From the NCBI GenBank assembly GCA_029959085.1, contig JARWIR010000011.1, forward strand, positions 8,991,840 through 9,055,839: DNA of 64,000 nt. Direction: 5' to 3'. Source of the stretch: Nemophila menziesii (taxonomy: Eukaryota > Streptophyta > Magnoliopsida > Boraginales > Hydrophyllaceae). Position numbers and translations under genes: made by a program. Under the pieces are notes generated by a model that saw only the letters and a list, made by a program, of their open reading frames with translations, searched no databases and was not told the origin of the DNA. Positions within the stretch are counted from its first letter, which is position 1; every line of letters starts with the position of its first letter. Of the stretch, positions 1 through 11,543 are shown one piece after another.

Positions 1-527
1 ATTTTTCGTCCCACGCTGCACTGGAATTCCATCCACTATAGGTACATGACTTCTGCCAAGTAGTCACATACACTCCGTATGTAGGTCAATAAAATCGTCA
101 TTACATATAACCGGTTCTCCATCAATGCGTAACCCTAGAATCATGGCAACATCCTGTAAAGTCACTGTCATCTCACCGACCGGCAAGTGAAATGTGTGGG
201 TCTCTCGCCTCCATCTTTCTACCAAAGCGGTGCATAAGGCTCGATCAGTAACAACTTTGGGTATTTTTGGAATACACCCAAAACCGGCTTCTTCGAGAAA
301 TGGAAGGATTTGCGCATCGGGCTTCCATAAAGTCGCAAGGACAGTCCAAACTTCGTAATCGTTCTGTGTCATCTTATTTGTAAATTTCAAACAAATAAAA
401 GATTGAAAAAATTTAACGTTTAACTTACATCGCCTTTACAAATTTTATCGCTCCGGTGCCATCTTTGACGACCAAGGACCTCGGAGGAAAAAGCAACATC
501 GTAGTCTATTTGGCTTAGTCCGGCCAT
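1..527 (-). pseudogene. Plant mobile domain (PMD/MAIL-like) gene, 5' exons, in-frame stop
   Basis: Read right to left, an ATG at 527 opens a 33-codon exon (527-429) ending in a GTAAGT donor. A 56-nt intron follows, and exon 2 starts in phase at 372. Exon 2 has hallmarks of the plant mobile domain family (aminotransferase-like, PF10536; MAIN/MAIL proteins): ALVERWRRETHTFHLPVGEM then TLQDVAMILGLRIDGEPV. A TGA at 66-64 interrupts the frame, but the same frame continues past it as LLGRSHVPIVDGIPVQRG, which is typical of the family, so the TGA looks like a nonsense mutation. The gene runs off the window edge. MAIL proteins act in nuclear silencing pathways and the domain is also carried by transposons; this copy is probably a transposon-borne or decayed relative. 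The very short intron is an inference from splice sites and phase. Confidence 0.72.
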
Positions 528-552
528 TGATTCGTCCTAAAACATAATTTAA

Positions 553-870
553 AGGGTCAAAAGTTACAATAAAAATTTTAAAGGACCAATAGTGCAATTT
601 TCTAGAATAGAGATACCAAAATTCAAATATAAAAGGACTACTAATACAATTTTATAGAATTAAGGTACCTAGAGTGCAATTTTTAATATTTTAAAGGACC
701 TCTATTGCAATATAAAATTAATTGTCATATAGCATCATATAATACTATTTAGGCAGGGACCTGTAGTGCAATTTGATAAATTTCATAACCCTAAAGTGCA
801 ATTTCAAAATTAATAGCACCTATAATGCAATTGTTCAAACTATACACAAAATTCATATCTAGATATCAAG
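553..870. repeat. Degenerate interspersed GGACC-TGCAATT word
   Basis: About six loose copies of a phrase near GGACCTRTAGTGCAATTT recur every 40-60 bp (for example near 586, 703, 748 and 825). No gene is visible. The same phrase recurs in intron 1 of the gene at 1603-3037 and in its second copy near 46740-46930. Confidence 0.5.
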
Positions 871-1170
871 AACACTAAAATAACAACTAATTATACACAA
901 TTTTACACCTAAAATAAGTATATAACCAATTTTACACCTAAAATAATAAGCTTTAATATATATATATATGATTAAAATAAATAAAAATAGGATAGAAATT
1001 ACCTAGAAGATGTGGGGATAATGAAACAGAGGAGCGGCGGCAGGCGGGAGCGGCGGCAGGTGGCAGGCGGCGGCAGCGGTGACGGAGGAGAGGGGAGCCG
1101 AGCTTCTCTTCTTTTTCTGTTTTGGTTAAATGTCGTTTACAGTAGCGTTGGGGAAATTTAGCAGAAAGAA
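871..1170. other. AT-rich spacer then GC-rich GGCGGCAGG tract
   Basis: 871-1000 is AT-rich with a short TA run. At 1030-1100 GGCGGCAGG-type repeats form a GC-rich island that could be 5' leader of the minus-strand PMD gene. No coding frame is supported. Confidence 0.4.
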
Positions 1171-1333
1171 AGGCGCTCCTCGGGGGAGCGCCTCAGTATC
1201 CATTTCCAAGGTTTAAGTAAAGGCGCTCCTTCGGGGAGCGCCTATGTCTAATTTTTTTTACTTAGTCACTAATTCTTGGCCGACTAAATAAAAAATTATT
1301 TAAATAGGAGAGGCGCTCCTCGGGAGAGCGCCT
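1171..1333. repeat. Three GC-rich 23-nt hairpins
   Basis: Three copies of AGGCGCTCC, a 5-nt loop and GGAGCGCCT lie at 1171-1193, 1221-1243 and 1311-1333. The first two have perfect 9-bp stems and the third an 8-bp stem with a longer loop. The flanking DNA is AT-rich and not repeated. They lie between two divergent genes. Confidence 0.85.
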
Positions 1334-1602
1334 ATGCGTTAGTTTTGCAATTTTTTTTTTAACGTTATCATGCAATTATTTTTCAAAAAAAAGTCAGAAA
1401 TAAAAAAAACTCAACTATTTCTCTCTCACTTTACATCTCACAAAGTCGACTAAAATAAATAAAATAACATCTCACAACGCAAAATCACATCTACTCCGGA
1501 GCCACTATCACGATTTACAGGGCTTAAAGGTTGTCGGCTTAACGGCGGCGTCGTCGTCGTCGTCTTTCGTTCTCAATACACTCCTCCGCCCCCGCCACTG
1601 CC

Positions 1603-3037
1603 ATGAGCTATGACCAACACGCACGGGCTCATAGCTCCTCCATCCCTCCCGACAGGTAATTCGTATTTATAACTCAATTTTTTTGCATAAATGGGTTATT
1701 CTGCATAATATAGGGACCTATATTATAATTAATTTGAAGATTTATGTTATTTTACATAATATAGGGATGTGTAATGCAATTAATTGAAAATATAGGTTAT
1801 TTTGCTTAGTATAGGGGATCTGTAGTATAATTATTACAATATAGGGACCTATAATGAAAAATTTGTAAAAAACAGGGATTGTAGTGCAATTAACACACAA
1901 AAACTCGGTGTCCCCAAATAAAAATTCCTTCCTGAACATGTGAGTAATATCAATAAATTTAGTTCCTTTAATTGACTTAGTCGAGAATAATCTAGCCCAG
2001 ATTTAATGTCATCTTCCTCTACCTTTCACCAATTTGCCAAAGAAGGTTGACTTTCTCGCATTTTCTATAACATACAGTTGTGCACATGTCTCTGAATATA
2101 TGCATATAGTAATCCACGCATTAAATAGAAACATAAGAGATAGATTTAAACTAATTGGTCAAGAAGTGTACATATTTACTGATAAGAAAACTTGTTGACA
2201 ACATAGATTTGATGCTTATTTAGTTTGAATGAGTTATCATTAATATTGCAATTTATTATATATTGCGCACAGGTCCATCTACATAATTAGGAGGTCAATA
2301 GGATAGGGTCGTTGATCATGTCATTTCAAACCCTTTTTACTGTGTTGGAGTGAAGCTGTTAGAGATTATGAAGCTTTAAGAAAGGAATTACCTTTATTTC
2401 ATGCTCAAGTTTCATTAAAGAAATCTCGTGGGGAAGAAGTGTATAAGGAGGGGAAGTTGAGCACGAAATTAGCCACTAGAACCTGGTAATTTCCGAAGTG
2501 TTAAATAGGATTGTTACTGAGAAGTTAAGGAAAACTGCTGAGGAAAATAGGATTATTAGGGAAAGGACTAAGAAGCATCATGAAGATAACAAAGAAGCGG
2601 TATTTATTTTTTATGTTTAAGGAAATTTGATGAGTGAATGTTTATGTAACTATGTGTTTTTGTTGTTATAGATGGAATATCAAGAAAACTTTTTTAAGGA
2701 ACAGTTGAAAAGTGTTCACAATGCTAGAAAGGAGAACAAAGAGATGTTTGAGAAGATACAGTTGGAGGAGCGTGAGAAGAGCAGGTAATTAACTAGTTAA
2801 ATACTTAATTGATTGTTTGTGTGATTGATTAATTATTAATTATTAATTATGGAATGTGAATGAAGTTATAGAAGAAATGGAGACGCTAAGAAGGAGATGT
2901 TAGTGAAAGATCATCAAGAGAAGATGTTGGAGATGCAGAAGCTTCATAATGAAGAAGCTTTAGCAATGGAAAGGGAGTTTAATGAGCGACTTTTAAAGCT
3001 TATGGAGATATTCAATGTTGATTGTAATAATCATTGA
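1603..3037 (+). pseudogene. Decayed multi-exon coiled-coil gene, copy 1
   Basis: Exon 1 (1603-1655) reads MSYDQHARAHSSSIPPDR and ends at a GT donor. A middle exon near 2350-2486 reads [19 protein letters not shown] and [13 protein letters not shown]. After a one-base frame change come TEKLRKTAEENRIIRER and a donor near 2600. Exon 2672-2784 starts at ATG (MEYQENFFKEQLK) and joins in phase to exon 2872-3037, which ends in TGA. The last two exons are rich in K, E, M and heptads, predicting a long coiled coil. The frame change and lack of a continuous start suggest a pseudogene. The C-terminal coil loosely resembles NAM-associated or Transposase_24-type plant proteins, but I cannot assign the family. 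A second copy lies at 46290-49770. Confidence 0.5.
1690..1905. repeat. Repeated ATATAGGGACCTATAATGCAATT phrase in intron 1
   Basis: Four or five degenerate copies of an ATATAGGGACCTRTAATG-type unit separated by about 45 bp fill the first intron of copy 1. They match the phrases at 553-870 and 46740-46930. Confidence 0.5.
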
Positions 3038-3400
3038 TATTCAACTTTTTATATTTTGCATACAAAGATACGATCAGTGATCATGTCATTTCAGTAATTC
3101 TCATGGTAAGATTTATTTCTTGAAGCTTTAAAGATCTAATTAGGGTTTATTTTAGCTGAAGAGAAGTCATAAATAAAGCTGAACTATTCATCTTTCTATT
3201 TTATTATTTATTACAATTACATCATCATCTTCATGAGTTTCTATGTTAGGAAAATATCAAAATGGATATTTTAGTTTAATTTTAATGTTAATGTATAATT
3301 TCTTTTCGTAATCAAGTTCATATAGTGTTTTATATCCAAACCAGGATTAGAGATGGAAATATTGGTCTCTCTTCGATTAGTTTTTTATTTTCTCCAGATA
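3038..3400 (+). other. 3' flank shared with second gene copy
   Basis: Contains GATCATGTCATTTCAG near 3080, which recurs near 2313, 47263 and 49425. Several hundred bases of similarity to 49400-49760 show that the duplicated unit extends past the stop codon. No gene is seen. Confidence 0.5.
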
Positions 3401-4179
3401 TTCTGTTTTCTAGTTAAACTCGTTCTTATTTTTCTCTCCATAATTTTCCAGTCTCTTCGTCTTCATACCCTTTGTCTTATCTTTCCCATATATCATCATC
3501 TCCTTTAAATTGTAAAAAAAACGAGAGGTTTATACGGGTACCTGTCTCCCCTCGCACGCACCCTCCTGGAGGCATTCCATATGTTCATCGCTGTCCATCG
3601 CAGTTTGTTGTGTCTGCGGAACTACCGAAAGTTCCACCTCGCCCGGTTTCAATGGTCCTGGATCAATTACAATTACAGGTGGACCCTCCCTCTCGAGCTC
3701 GAGAATTACGTCTCCGTCGAAGTCCACAGGGTCTCAAAACCTACACCAGCGTTTGCAATCCCTGTAGCTCCCCTCGAAAAATTAACTCACTGCAGCTCCC
3801 TATTTTCGCCCAATTCATTTATTGCAATTTTAGTCCCTGCAGCCAAATTTGCAGCTGCTGTTTCATTATTACTTTTTTTAAAATTATTTTCTTGTTCCTC
3901 TTCTGCGATATATTATTGTCCAACACTTGATGGCCCCATCTGCACAGTTGCATTCATCCTACTACTACCCACCAGCTCCCTGTCCGCCCCCCTTTCCACT
4001 TCCTATATATGACCCACTCATCAAACTAGCGCCACCCATATTTAATGCTCCCTTTTCCTTATTTTTGTCAGTTGCTTTTGTCCACCCTCTCAACCACAGC
4101 GGTCTGTCCTACATTTTTTTGTAACTTATAATTTTATGCCCCCCTCGGTCTAACTACACTCTTTTCCGTTTAGATTCAG
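3401..4179. other. CT-rich region, no supported gene
   Basis: Pyrimidine-rich with several short overlapping frames on both strands. A 65-codon minus frame (3727-3530) has plausible composition (acidic, proline-containing) and could be a lost exon, but no family is recognised and no splice context supports it. Confidence 0.3.
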
Positions 4180-5395
4180 ACTTAATGGTTCAAATAAAAA
4201 AGATGGGCCTTGAACTCAGTGAAATTTGAGAAGTGGAATCAGTGGATTTGGACTTACGATGCAAATGTTATGTCCAATCTACTGAAGTGGTGAAGGATTA
4301 GTTAAAACGGGTTGGGCCTTTTGGGCTCTCCAAAAGGGCCCATATGACCTAGAAACGACCTAGACCTTTATAAATACCTTTTATCAGCCGGAAAATATAC
4401 ACAATTCATATCAGAGAGAAGCTACTACACTTAGAAGCTAAGGAAGAGAAGGAGGAAGGGCTTGCAACAACAATTTCACAATTCCTAATCATCAAAAGCC
4501 TGATTCACCATTTATCTTAGAGTAATTTATTTCTTATTTAAGTTTTATTATGAATTCATTAGTTTTAATTATTTCTTTTCAGTATTTTATTATGAGTTAA
4601 ACTATTTTGTGCTTGAGAATTGCATAGTGTATGAACTCAAGTTAATTGATTGAGGATTCTTAGTTTTTGGGATATTTTCAGTATTTAAATAAATTGTCTT
4701 AAATTCTCGTTGATTATATTTGTATGCCTTAAAGCTATTCATGCCCTAATCAAGTATAGGATAGTAATAGTAGTTAGATTTTCGCCCCTGAGGGGGATTT
4801 AATTGCAGCCCTAAGATATAAACACTTGTTACAAGTCAATGAGCTGGGAGGCCTTGACTAACCAAGTAGTCGACAGAGTAAGAACAAATTCGTTCAAAAT
4901 CAACTAGGGTCACCCGGAAGGGGTCACTAGAGGTGGAGAATTGCGTCTTATTAACCCGGGAGGGGTTAGGAAGACACTAGAATCCCAATTAGCGTAGAAT
5001 GGCCAATTTTCCCTTATGTATAGAAACATCTAATTAAGAAACTTAGGGGATCGCCATTAATCATCAAGCACTACTCTCTCATATTACTCATCTCTTCTTA
5101 ATTAGACTGCATTTAGTTCTAGTTAATTAATCTTTTCATCATTAGTATTTAATTTAGTCTTTTACTTTATTCATAATTCGTTAATCTTAAGAAAACCAAA
5201 CAAATATGTATATTTTATTTTATTGTCGTTGCAACTAAGTCACGATTCTCTACACACAGTAATTTTAACCCTGCTAGTCCCTGAGAACGAAAACCCTTTA
5301 TTTACTCATTCATATTACTTGTCAACGAACCCTGTACACTTGCGGGTGATTAAAGTCCTTTTATCCTACGCATTATTTATCACACTCACATGATC
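4180..5395 (+). mobile_element. Old LTR remnant related to the A/B family
   Basis: The order of landmarks matches the LTRs of A and B: a TTTATAAATACC TATA box near 4368, GAAGCTAAGGAAGAGAAGG, TGAGTTAAACT then GTGCTTGAGAATTGCATAG, a run of CCC-n-GGGG words (4780-4975), CCCTGAGAACGAAAACCC near 5278 and GTACACTTGCGG near 5333. The U3 start with its TGATGTCTCC terminus is not found, so the copy is 5'-truncated or highly diverged. No internal region follows. Confidence 0.65.
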
Positions 5396-6277
5396 GATAG
5401 TAGTGGAGTAGGAAAATCGAACCACTATACATAAATGTGTACTTTGTATACCTTATCTCTTTATTTAACGTAGTTTAATTGCTCGTATTGCTTTTATATC
5501 AAACCTCTAGTCATCCCTTGCATGACCCCTTAAGAGTTTAATATATTGACTTAGAATTTTTCTTCCAACTCGTAATTTTCCAAAATATTTTAATTAGGCA
5601 TTATTTTTTTTTAGTATCTTATTCACCCCCACCCCCTCTAGGACTTTCACTAACACTTGATAATGTCTCCTTTCTCTTTGTCATTTATTTCAACCTCCAA
5701 ATCAGAGTTGCACCAATCTTGATATTAGTCCTTTATTTTGGGTGAATAAGGTATTACTTGGGTTAGGAAAGGTTTGAGATTGATATTTCTTGAAGTGGGT
5801 ATGATGATTCCTACTTGGGTGAAAAGGTTTTAAGAAATTTGGACAAAGCCACCTGCACTCTTCCAAATAAGAAGGTTTATGTTTAATCCATACTTTTTCT
5901 TCTCTCTACACACAAAACCCACACATACACACCCTATGTATAAATATAGATTCTTAATTACTAATATTGAAGTAAAGAGAGATAGTAATTTTTCCTATTA
6001 TATTTTTGAAGTATTTTATTTATATATTTGTTTAATTTCACTACCAGCTGATTATTGAATACTAACGGAGTTGTAAATATCTTTTTTCTTATACATTAAA
6101 AACAAATTTATGAAAAATATGATATATTCAGAATCTATGATGTTTAATCAATTATAGTAACAAATAATCATTAATGTGTATGTATTAATGTTTAATATAT
6201 ATTGATAGATTTGATCTAGAATATGTTGAATTTAGTTTGAAATTTTTAGATTACTAGGTTTGGAAGTATGTGCATAT
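5396..6277. other. Unannotated AT-rich DNA
   Basis: No coding frame, terminal repeat or tandem array is supported here. Confidence 0.4.
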
Positions 6278-7830
6278 TGGTGGGTCTTGAGGTGTGATAA
6301 AATTAATCAATAAAATAAGGATCCATAGACCACTAGTGTACGAGTCGTCCAAGTAATAATCCGATAATCAGGTTTCGTTCTCAGGGACAGATAGTTATAA
6401 CTCTGGTATTAATCAACAATTATAAGTAATTGTTAAAATAGAAAATTAAAATATAAAGATATTTGTTTTGGTTTTGGATTAAACTAAAAATGCAATAAAG
6501 TAAGGTACTGAAATGATTAACTGAAAAGAAATACTAAAAGTAAATAAGTGTGGACGCAAATATGAGAGATGTACTTGAGTCTCACAAGGGATTCACCTAA
6601 ACCTATATAATCAATGCTTCCATTTAAGGGCTAAACTGGTATTTATGTACTAGTCGGGACTCTACAATCTCCTAACCCCCGTCAGGGTGGACTTAGGAGC
6701 TATCCTACGGTATTATAAACCCCGTCAGGGCGATTATACCTACTTTCGAATGTTAAAGTCTTCTACCAAATTGGCTACGCGGTTAGTTAAGCCCGTCAAG
6801 ATCATTGACGAACACCACACGTCTATTACCTAGTTCTGTAATTAAACCCCCCATCAAGGTGATCACTTCGCCACTAAAGTGAATAGCCTAAATACTTTAA
6901 CCTACCCTTGGTTCATGACGTCAAAGATAGTAAATAAATTCAAGATAGTTGTCAATACAAAATACCCAATTTAAATTAAATCATAAAAATCCCAAATTTG
7001 GAAAAACATTAATTAATTAGATTGGGACTTAACCATAAATGCGATTCTCAAGTAATTATGAAATTAGCTCATATTTATACAAATTGAAAATAAATTAAAA
7101 GAAATCATTATCCTAAATTACAGAAATAAAATAAGTAACCTAATTGAGGTGTTGGATTGAGTTGTTGTTGGAAGAATGAGAATTCTCCAGCTCTAACTTT
7201 CTCTTCTGCTCTGACTCAGACTTTGAAAATAATGAAACGTATGTAAAAATAAGGTCTAAAAGCCTATTTAAAATTCTCTAATTTTGATTAGGCTTCTATT
7301 TAATAAAAATAGGTCAAACGATAAAAGCCCAAGTCCAAATTAGAGAATCTTGTAATTGTTGTACACCCTTCAGTAAAACAATAGTAACTTTTGGTACTCA
7401 CGTCCAAATCACCTTATTCCAGTCCTCAAATCTTGCTAACTCAAAGGTGCAACTTTCTCTTTCAGATCTTCAGTTCTGAACTAGTACTGATGTGGCTCGA
7501 AATCAGCCATTAGTAACAACTTTCCAGATTTTCATCTCTTTTACTCAACTCTTCGGTGATACTTTCTTGCCTTGACCTCTTTGCTTGACCTAAGACTTTA
7601 ATCCTCACTTATCCTTGTCTTGGTGCTCCATAGAATCCATGGACCTAAGAACTTTATGCTAAAAAGAAACAAATTAACGCACAAAAGCTCTAAAAATGCA
7701 AATAACATAATTCAAAGGGGAGAAAGTGTAAAATATAAAAATAAGCATAAAAGTCTATCAAATGAGTCTAATATTCACCTAAAATGATGTCTCCTAAGGA
7801 CATATATTTAGAAAAAAATAGGAGACATCA
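6278..7830 (-). mobile_element. Solo LTR of the A family
   Basis: On the minus strand it opens with TGATGTCTCC and the 46-nt inverted repeat (7830-7785) and ends CCCACCA at 6278. Landmarks match element A throughout, including CCCTGACGGGG-type words. Flanks are CATAT (6273-6277) and TATAT (7831-7835), a 5-bp target duplication with one mismatch. No PBS or PPT adjoins it, so it is a solo LTR left by LTR-LTR recombination. Confidence 0.85.
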
Positions 7831-7835
7831 TATAT

Positions 7836-8082
7836 CGAGGGGACGCCCCCCCTAAGTTTAGCTAAAACAAAATTTTGATTCATGTAATTAAAAAACACAC
7901 ACTATAGTCTCCCTCCTAATATTTTGAATATATATACTTGATCCCCTTAATTTAAAAAAAAATCTAAAAACTAAAATTAATTTTTTTTTCACTTTTAAAA
8001 TATTTATTCATTCTCTAATATTTTTAAAATATATAATTGCCCCCTCTTTCTCCCATTTCCCCCTTCAATTATTAAAATTTAG
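7836..8082. other. AT-rich spacer
   Basis: Homopolymer-rich, with a GGGACGCCCCCCC run near 7840. Nothing else can be supported. Confidence 0.3.
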
Positions 8083-8213
8083 GTGGTGTTTGTTTACACT
8101 TTATGAAATCTTAATTTGGTTAATTAAGACACTTGATCAATAAGACAATTCGTTTTTCTTAAAACAATTCATATATGAATGACTCTTAACTAGTCTGTTT
8201 TAGATTTAAACTA
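8083..8213. mobile_element. Truncated MITE-like repeat
   Basis: About 130 bp matching the first part of the next repeat: GGTGTTTGTTT, ATCTTAATYTGGTT and ATTAAGACACTTGATCAATA appear in the same order. It stops where the fuller copy begins. Confidence 0.4.
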
Positions 8214-8533
8214 TGGGGGTGTTTGTTTCCATTTAACGAGATCTTAATCTGGTTCATTAAGACACTGGATCAATAAAACAAATTGTTTTTGCGGGTCAAT
8301 TCAGACTTAGCGACTCTTAATTGGCATGTTTTATTAAGATTTCAAACTAAATCTGAATCTTTTAATAGAATAAGTTCTATTCAGATGTTTATTCAGCACT
8401 GAGTACTTATCACTTTAAAAAGTAAACGACATATAAGTCTAATTCAGTAAGAGTATCAACTCTTAATAAATAACTTATATTTATCTATTTATTCATTATT
8501 TAGTACTTATTACTTAAAATACAAACAAAGCAT
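8214..8533. mobile_element. MITE-like repeat, possibly hAT type
   Basis: Begins GGGGGTGTTTGTTTCC and ends near ACAAACAAAGCATT, giving weak inverted ends. There is no coding capacity. A truncated copy lies directly upstream. Target duplications are not clear. Confidence 0.4.
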
Positions 8534-9116
8534 TAATTTGAAACTAAGATCACTTTAAAAATTCATATAATTATATTTTCAAACAAATCAACATTTCTTG
8601 CCCCTAACTTAGATCTAATTAAACGAACTCATGATCACCTTAATTAAAAAAAACTAAAACTAACATTTTCTTACTTTTAAAATATATAATTATCCACCAT
8701 CCCCATCCCTCCTCAATTCCTCCAATTTCAACAAATTGAGTTAATTCAACCGACCAGAACCTTGTTATTTATTTTGCATTTAAACAGAGTAAAGTAAGAG
8801 GTACATGATTCAAATTATCTAGGTAACCTAGTTTCCATTAACCTAGAAATAAGTATAAAGAGACATGAATATCCTTGTAGGATTAGTCGTTCTACACGCT
8901 AGACGCAGACCATCCACATATAAAAAGGAAAAAGAACTCCTCCAATTTTCAAATTAATTTCTTTTGGTCGACCATTTTAAATTAATATGAAAATAATATT
9001 GTCACTATTAAAATCTTTTATCACAATATTTTCAGAACTAAGTCAACAAGTCAACACTTATTGACCCCCGACTTGGTATAATATTGATTTATCAAACTAA
9101 TATTGATTTACCTATG
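8534..9116. other. Non-coding DNA with a dispersed repeat
   Basis: 8870-9060 resembles 44700-44890: both contain ATATAAAAA and an ATATTGTCACTTATAAAAT phrase followed by TTTTATCAC and AGTCAACA. No gene is seen. Confidence 0.4.
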
Positions 9117-9296
9117 GGGTCTTGGAGAAAAACTTAGTAGCTTGTAGGAAAATGTGGCTAAGTTTTTGTTCAAAGGGGCCTCCACCCAATCTTATGGGTG
9201 AACAAATACTACAATACACTTAAAATAAAATAAAAACCACATAAAGACAAAAAACAAGTGGCATTAAATATGGATCACCATATTAATGAGTCAATA

Positions 9297-9660
9297 AGTA
9301 TCAACTCACTGAGTATCAGTACTTTCCAGCTCCGACCACCATCCGCCGTCAACCGCCGACCACCTCCGAAGATTTTACTGAGTGTTCAGAGATTTTACTG
9401 AGTGCTCAAAAATTATACTGAGTGATCCATTATTTACTGAGTGCTACGTGATTATACTGAGTGCTCAAATGTTTTACTACATTTTACTGAATAGACGAAA
9501 AGTCGCCGAGTAGTGCGATAAATTATTGAGTATAGCGGGATCTGAGTACAATTTTCCACTGAGTACTGGGGAAATTCATTGAGTACACTCAAGAAGACAC
9601 TGAGTATATTAGTAAAAATTATTAAGTGTTACTTAAAAAACACTGAGTATAATAAAAAAC
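9297..9660. repeat. 20-bp TTTTACTGAGTGCTC minisatellite
   Basis: ACTGAGTG starts at 9377, 9397, 9417, 9436 and 9456, a near-exact 20-bp period. Looser ACTGAGTA copies extend the array on both sides. It is non-coding. Confidence 0.8.
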
Positions 9661-10369
9661 AAGTCTATTATCATAAAAGATTATTTTAATTACACATAAC
9701 TTATAATACTAAATTGTTTACATGAAAAAATAAAGAAAAAAGATATATTAAATTGTTTGCTAAGTTTTGCTGAGTATATACAGAGGAAAAAAGAAAAAGA
9801 AAACGAAATGCTCTTTCCAAAGCAAATAAACAGAAAAATAAAAAAGAAAATAAAAGCTGAGCATTCAAACGGGTAAAAGTTTTCCATACCCACTCAACAA
9901 GATTTGGCAGCTTCCATGGCCACACCGGAGTTGGGCTTTGCCGTCCTTGGTCTGCTGGACTTTGCTGGAGCTTGAAGATAAAGATGCATGTTCATCAACT
10001 CACAACTCTAAGATAAAGCTACTTATAAGCCTTGGCTTCTTCATGTCATAGAACTGCCAGAGACGAAAAGCTACACACCAGAGAATAATAGATATGCTCC
10101 TTCCATGGCTTCACTTACAACTCATCTTCCATGGCTTCCATCAAGCTCATCTTACCACTCGACTGATGGATCTCGTCTTTACGTCGCCGTCTGTGAGCTC
10201 GTTTGGTGGAGCTCGCCCTTATACCATCGTTCGAAAGCTTGTCTGGTGGATCTCGTCTTAACCGGAGCAATAAAATAGACTAGGATATTGACGGAGCTAC
10301 AAGAATATGGCCTCCCTTATCCGAACAAGAATCTCGATGGAGTTGCTGTAAATAAGAGAATAAAAAATA

Positions 10370-10515
10370 TGAATGAAGAGAGAGAGGAGAGAGTAGAGGA
10401 AATGTTGTAAATGGTAGAATAAATGAGAAGAATAAGGAAAGAGGAGAGGAAATGCTATAAAATGGCATGTGAGCGGAGAGGAGAGAGGAGAGAGGAGAGA
10501 GGAGAGAGAAAATAT
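10370..10515. repeat. GAGGAGA low-complexity tract
   Basis: Purine-rich GAGGAGAGA repeats, densest at 10470-10515. No function is inferred. Confidence 0.7.
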
Positions 10516-10679
10516 TTTAAGAATTATTCAATATATAAAGTAAATAAAAATAAAAGGGAGTATAGTAGGTAAGGGAATTTAGAGAAAATTTGGCATCTAG
10601 TGTTAATCTTATTTGTGACCTTTTTGTAAGAAGAATGGACTGGGTGGGGGTGCTTATATAGAAGGTGTCTCCAAGACCC

Positions 10680-10944
10680 GTTGGGTAAAATTCTCTTTTT
10701 TTAAAAGAAATATTTTTAGATGTGTTGGTCTTATGAGATGATTTTGATGATGAAATGATGGTTTAAGGATTTAAGAGATGATTTGGAATGTAATATAATG
10801 ATGTTTATGTGAATTTATGAAGATGTGCCAAGATTTGGTGAAGGTATAACGTAGCTTTGGATAGGTGGAGAAGAATAAGAGGCAAAAATAAAAGAAAATT
10901 TATATGTACCCTACCTCTATTTTCCACGTGATGTTTTTGCATGA
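10680..10944. other. AT-rich spacer
   Basis: Repeated TGATGAT-like words but no supported gene or element. Confidence 0.3.
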
Positions 10945-11460
10945 TTGGCGCGGTACACCGCGTAAGGGTGCGATATATCGTGACTTATATCTTTGAATCA
11001 TGTACTTCGAATTTCTTTGACCATGACTAAATTTCGCCGATATCTTGATGTAACCCGTATGAGAGGTGCGATATACCGCAGTTGAGCTCGGCCAAAAATT
11101 AAAATACGGTCAGGTGCCTTGCTCTCGAAGTCGAGTCCTGCTAATCTTTGGGCGCAGTATTGTTGTGAGTCAAGTTTACTAATATCCTTCCTTTTAAACA
11201 ATTCCATTCAGGTGCTCCTGACTACAATTCAACCCCCACGGTATCTGACATACAGTATACAACGACTCCACTCAACTCAATTTCTATTTTTAATTTAAGT
11301 ACATCGGTAGCCCCCGACTTCCCCTACACAATGTTTGAAATGATATAGCACGGTGTACCGTGTTAGAGTTGCAATATACAGTGTGCATAATTTGTCTTTA
11401 ATCCATGCTCACATGATTGTTCGCCTGGTACCACTCTAATGTGGTTGTGATATATCGTAT
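10945..11460. repeat. Array of CGCGGTACACCGCG-type words
   Basis: Quasi-palindromes lie in AT-rich DNA at about 10948 (CGCGGTACACCGCG) and 11352 (CACGGTGTACCGTG), with GCGATATACCGC near 11068. The vocabulary resembles that of element D at 59545-59930. It lies downstream, in minus-strand order, of the integrase remnant 13254-14885, as in elements A-E. Confidence 0.6.
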
Positions 11461-11485
11461 TGCTGTCGCCTAAGGTGTGATAAAA

Positions 11486-11543
<58 letters not shown>

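Larger units (their letters stand above)
9117..10679. mobile_element. Candidate non-autonomous TIR element
   Basis: A 12-bp inverted pair, GGGTCTTGGAGA at 9117-9128 and TCTCCAAGACCC at 10668-10679, bounds 1.56 kb with no significant coding frame. Just inside the right end the minus strand has a TATATAAGC box. I cannot find a convincing target duplication, so the boundaries and superfamily are uncertain. Confidence 0.35.

Noticed and set aside
1171..1333. The hairpins as bacterial-type terminators or a CRISPR array
   Set aside because: The host is a plant, spacing is irregular, there are only three units, and no cas gene is present.
8083..8533. Treating both MITE-like repeats as one large TIR element
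   Set aside because: The two share the same orientation and start, so a truncated plus a fuller copy fits better.
9690..9925. Phenylalanine-rich hydrophobic frames resembling membrane proteins
   Set aside because: Poly-A/T-rich DNA read on the minus strand; two frames overlap and neither has support.
11488..11540. TA run as a regulatory or origin-like element
   Set aside because: A simple dinucleotide expansion inside a solo LTR.
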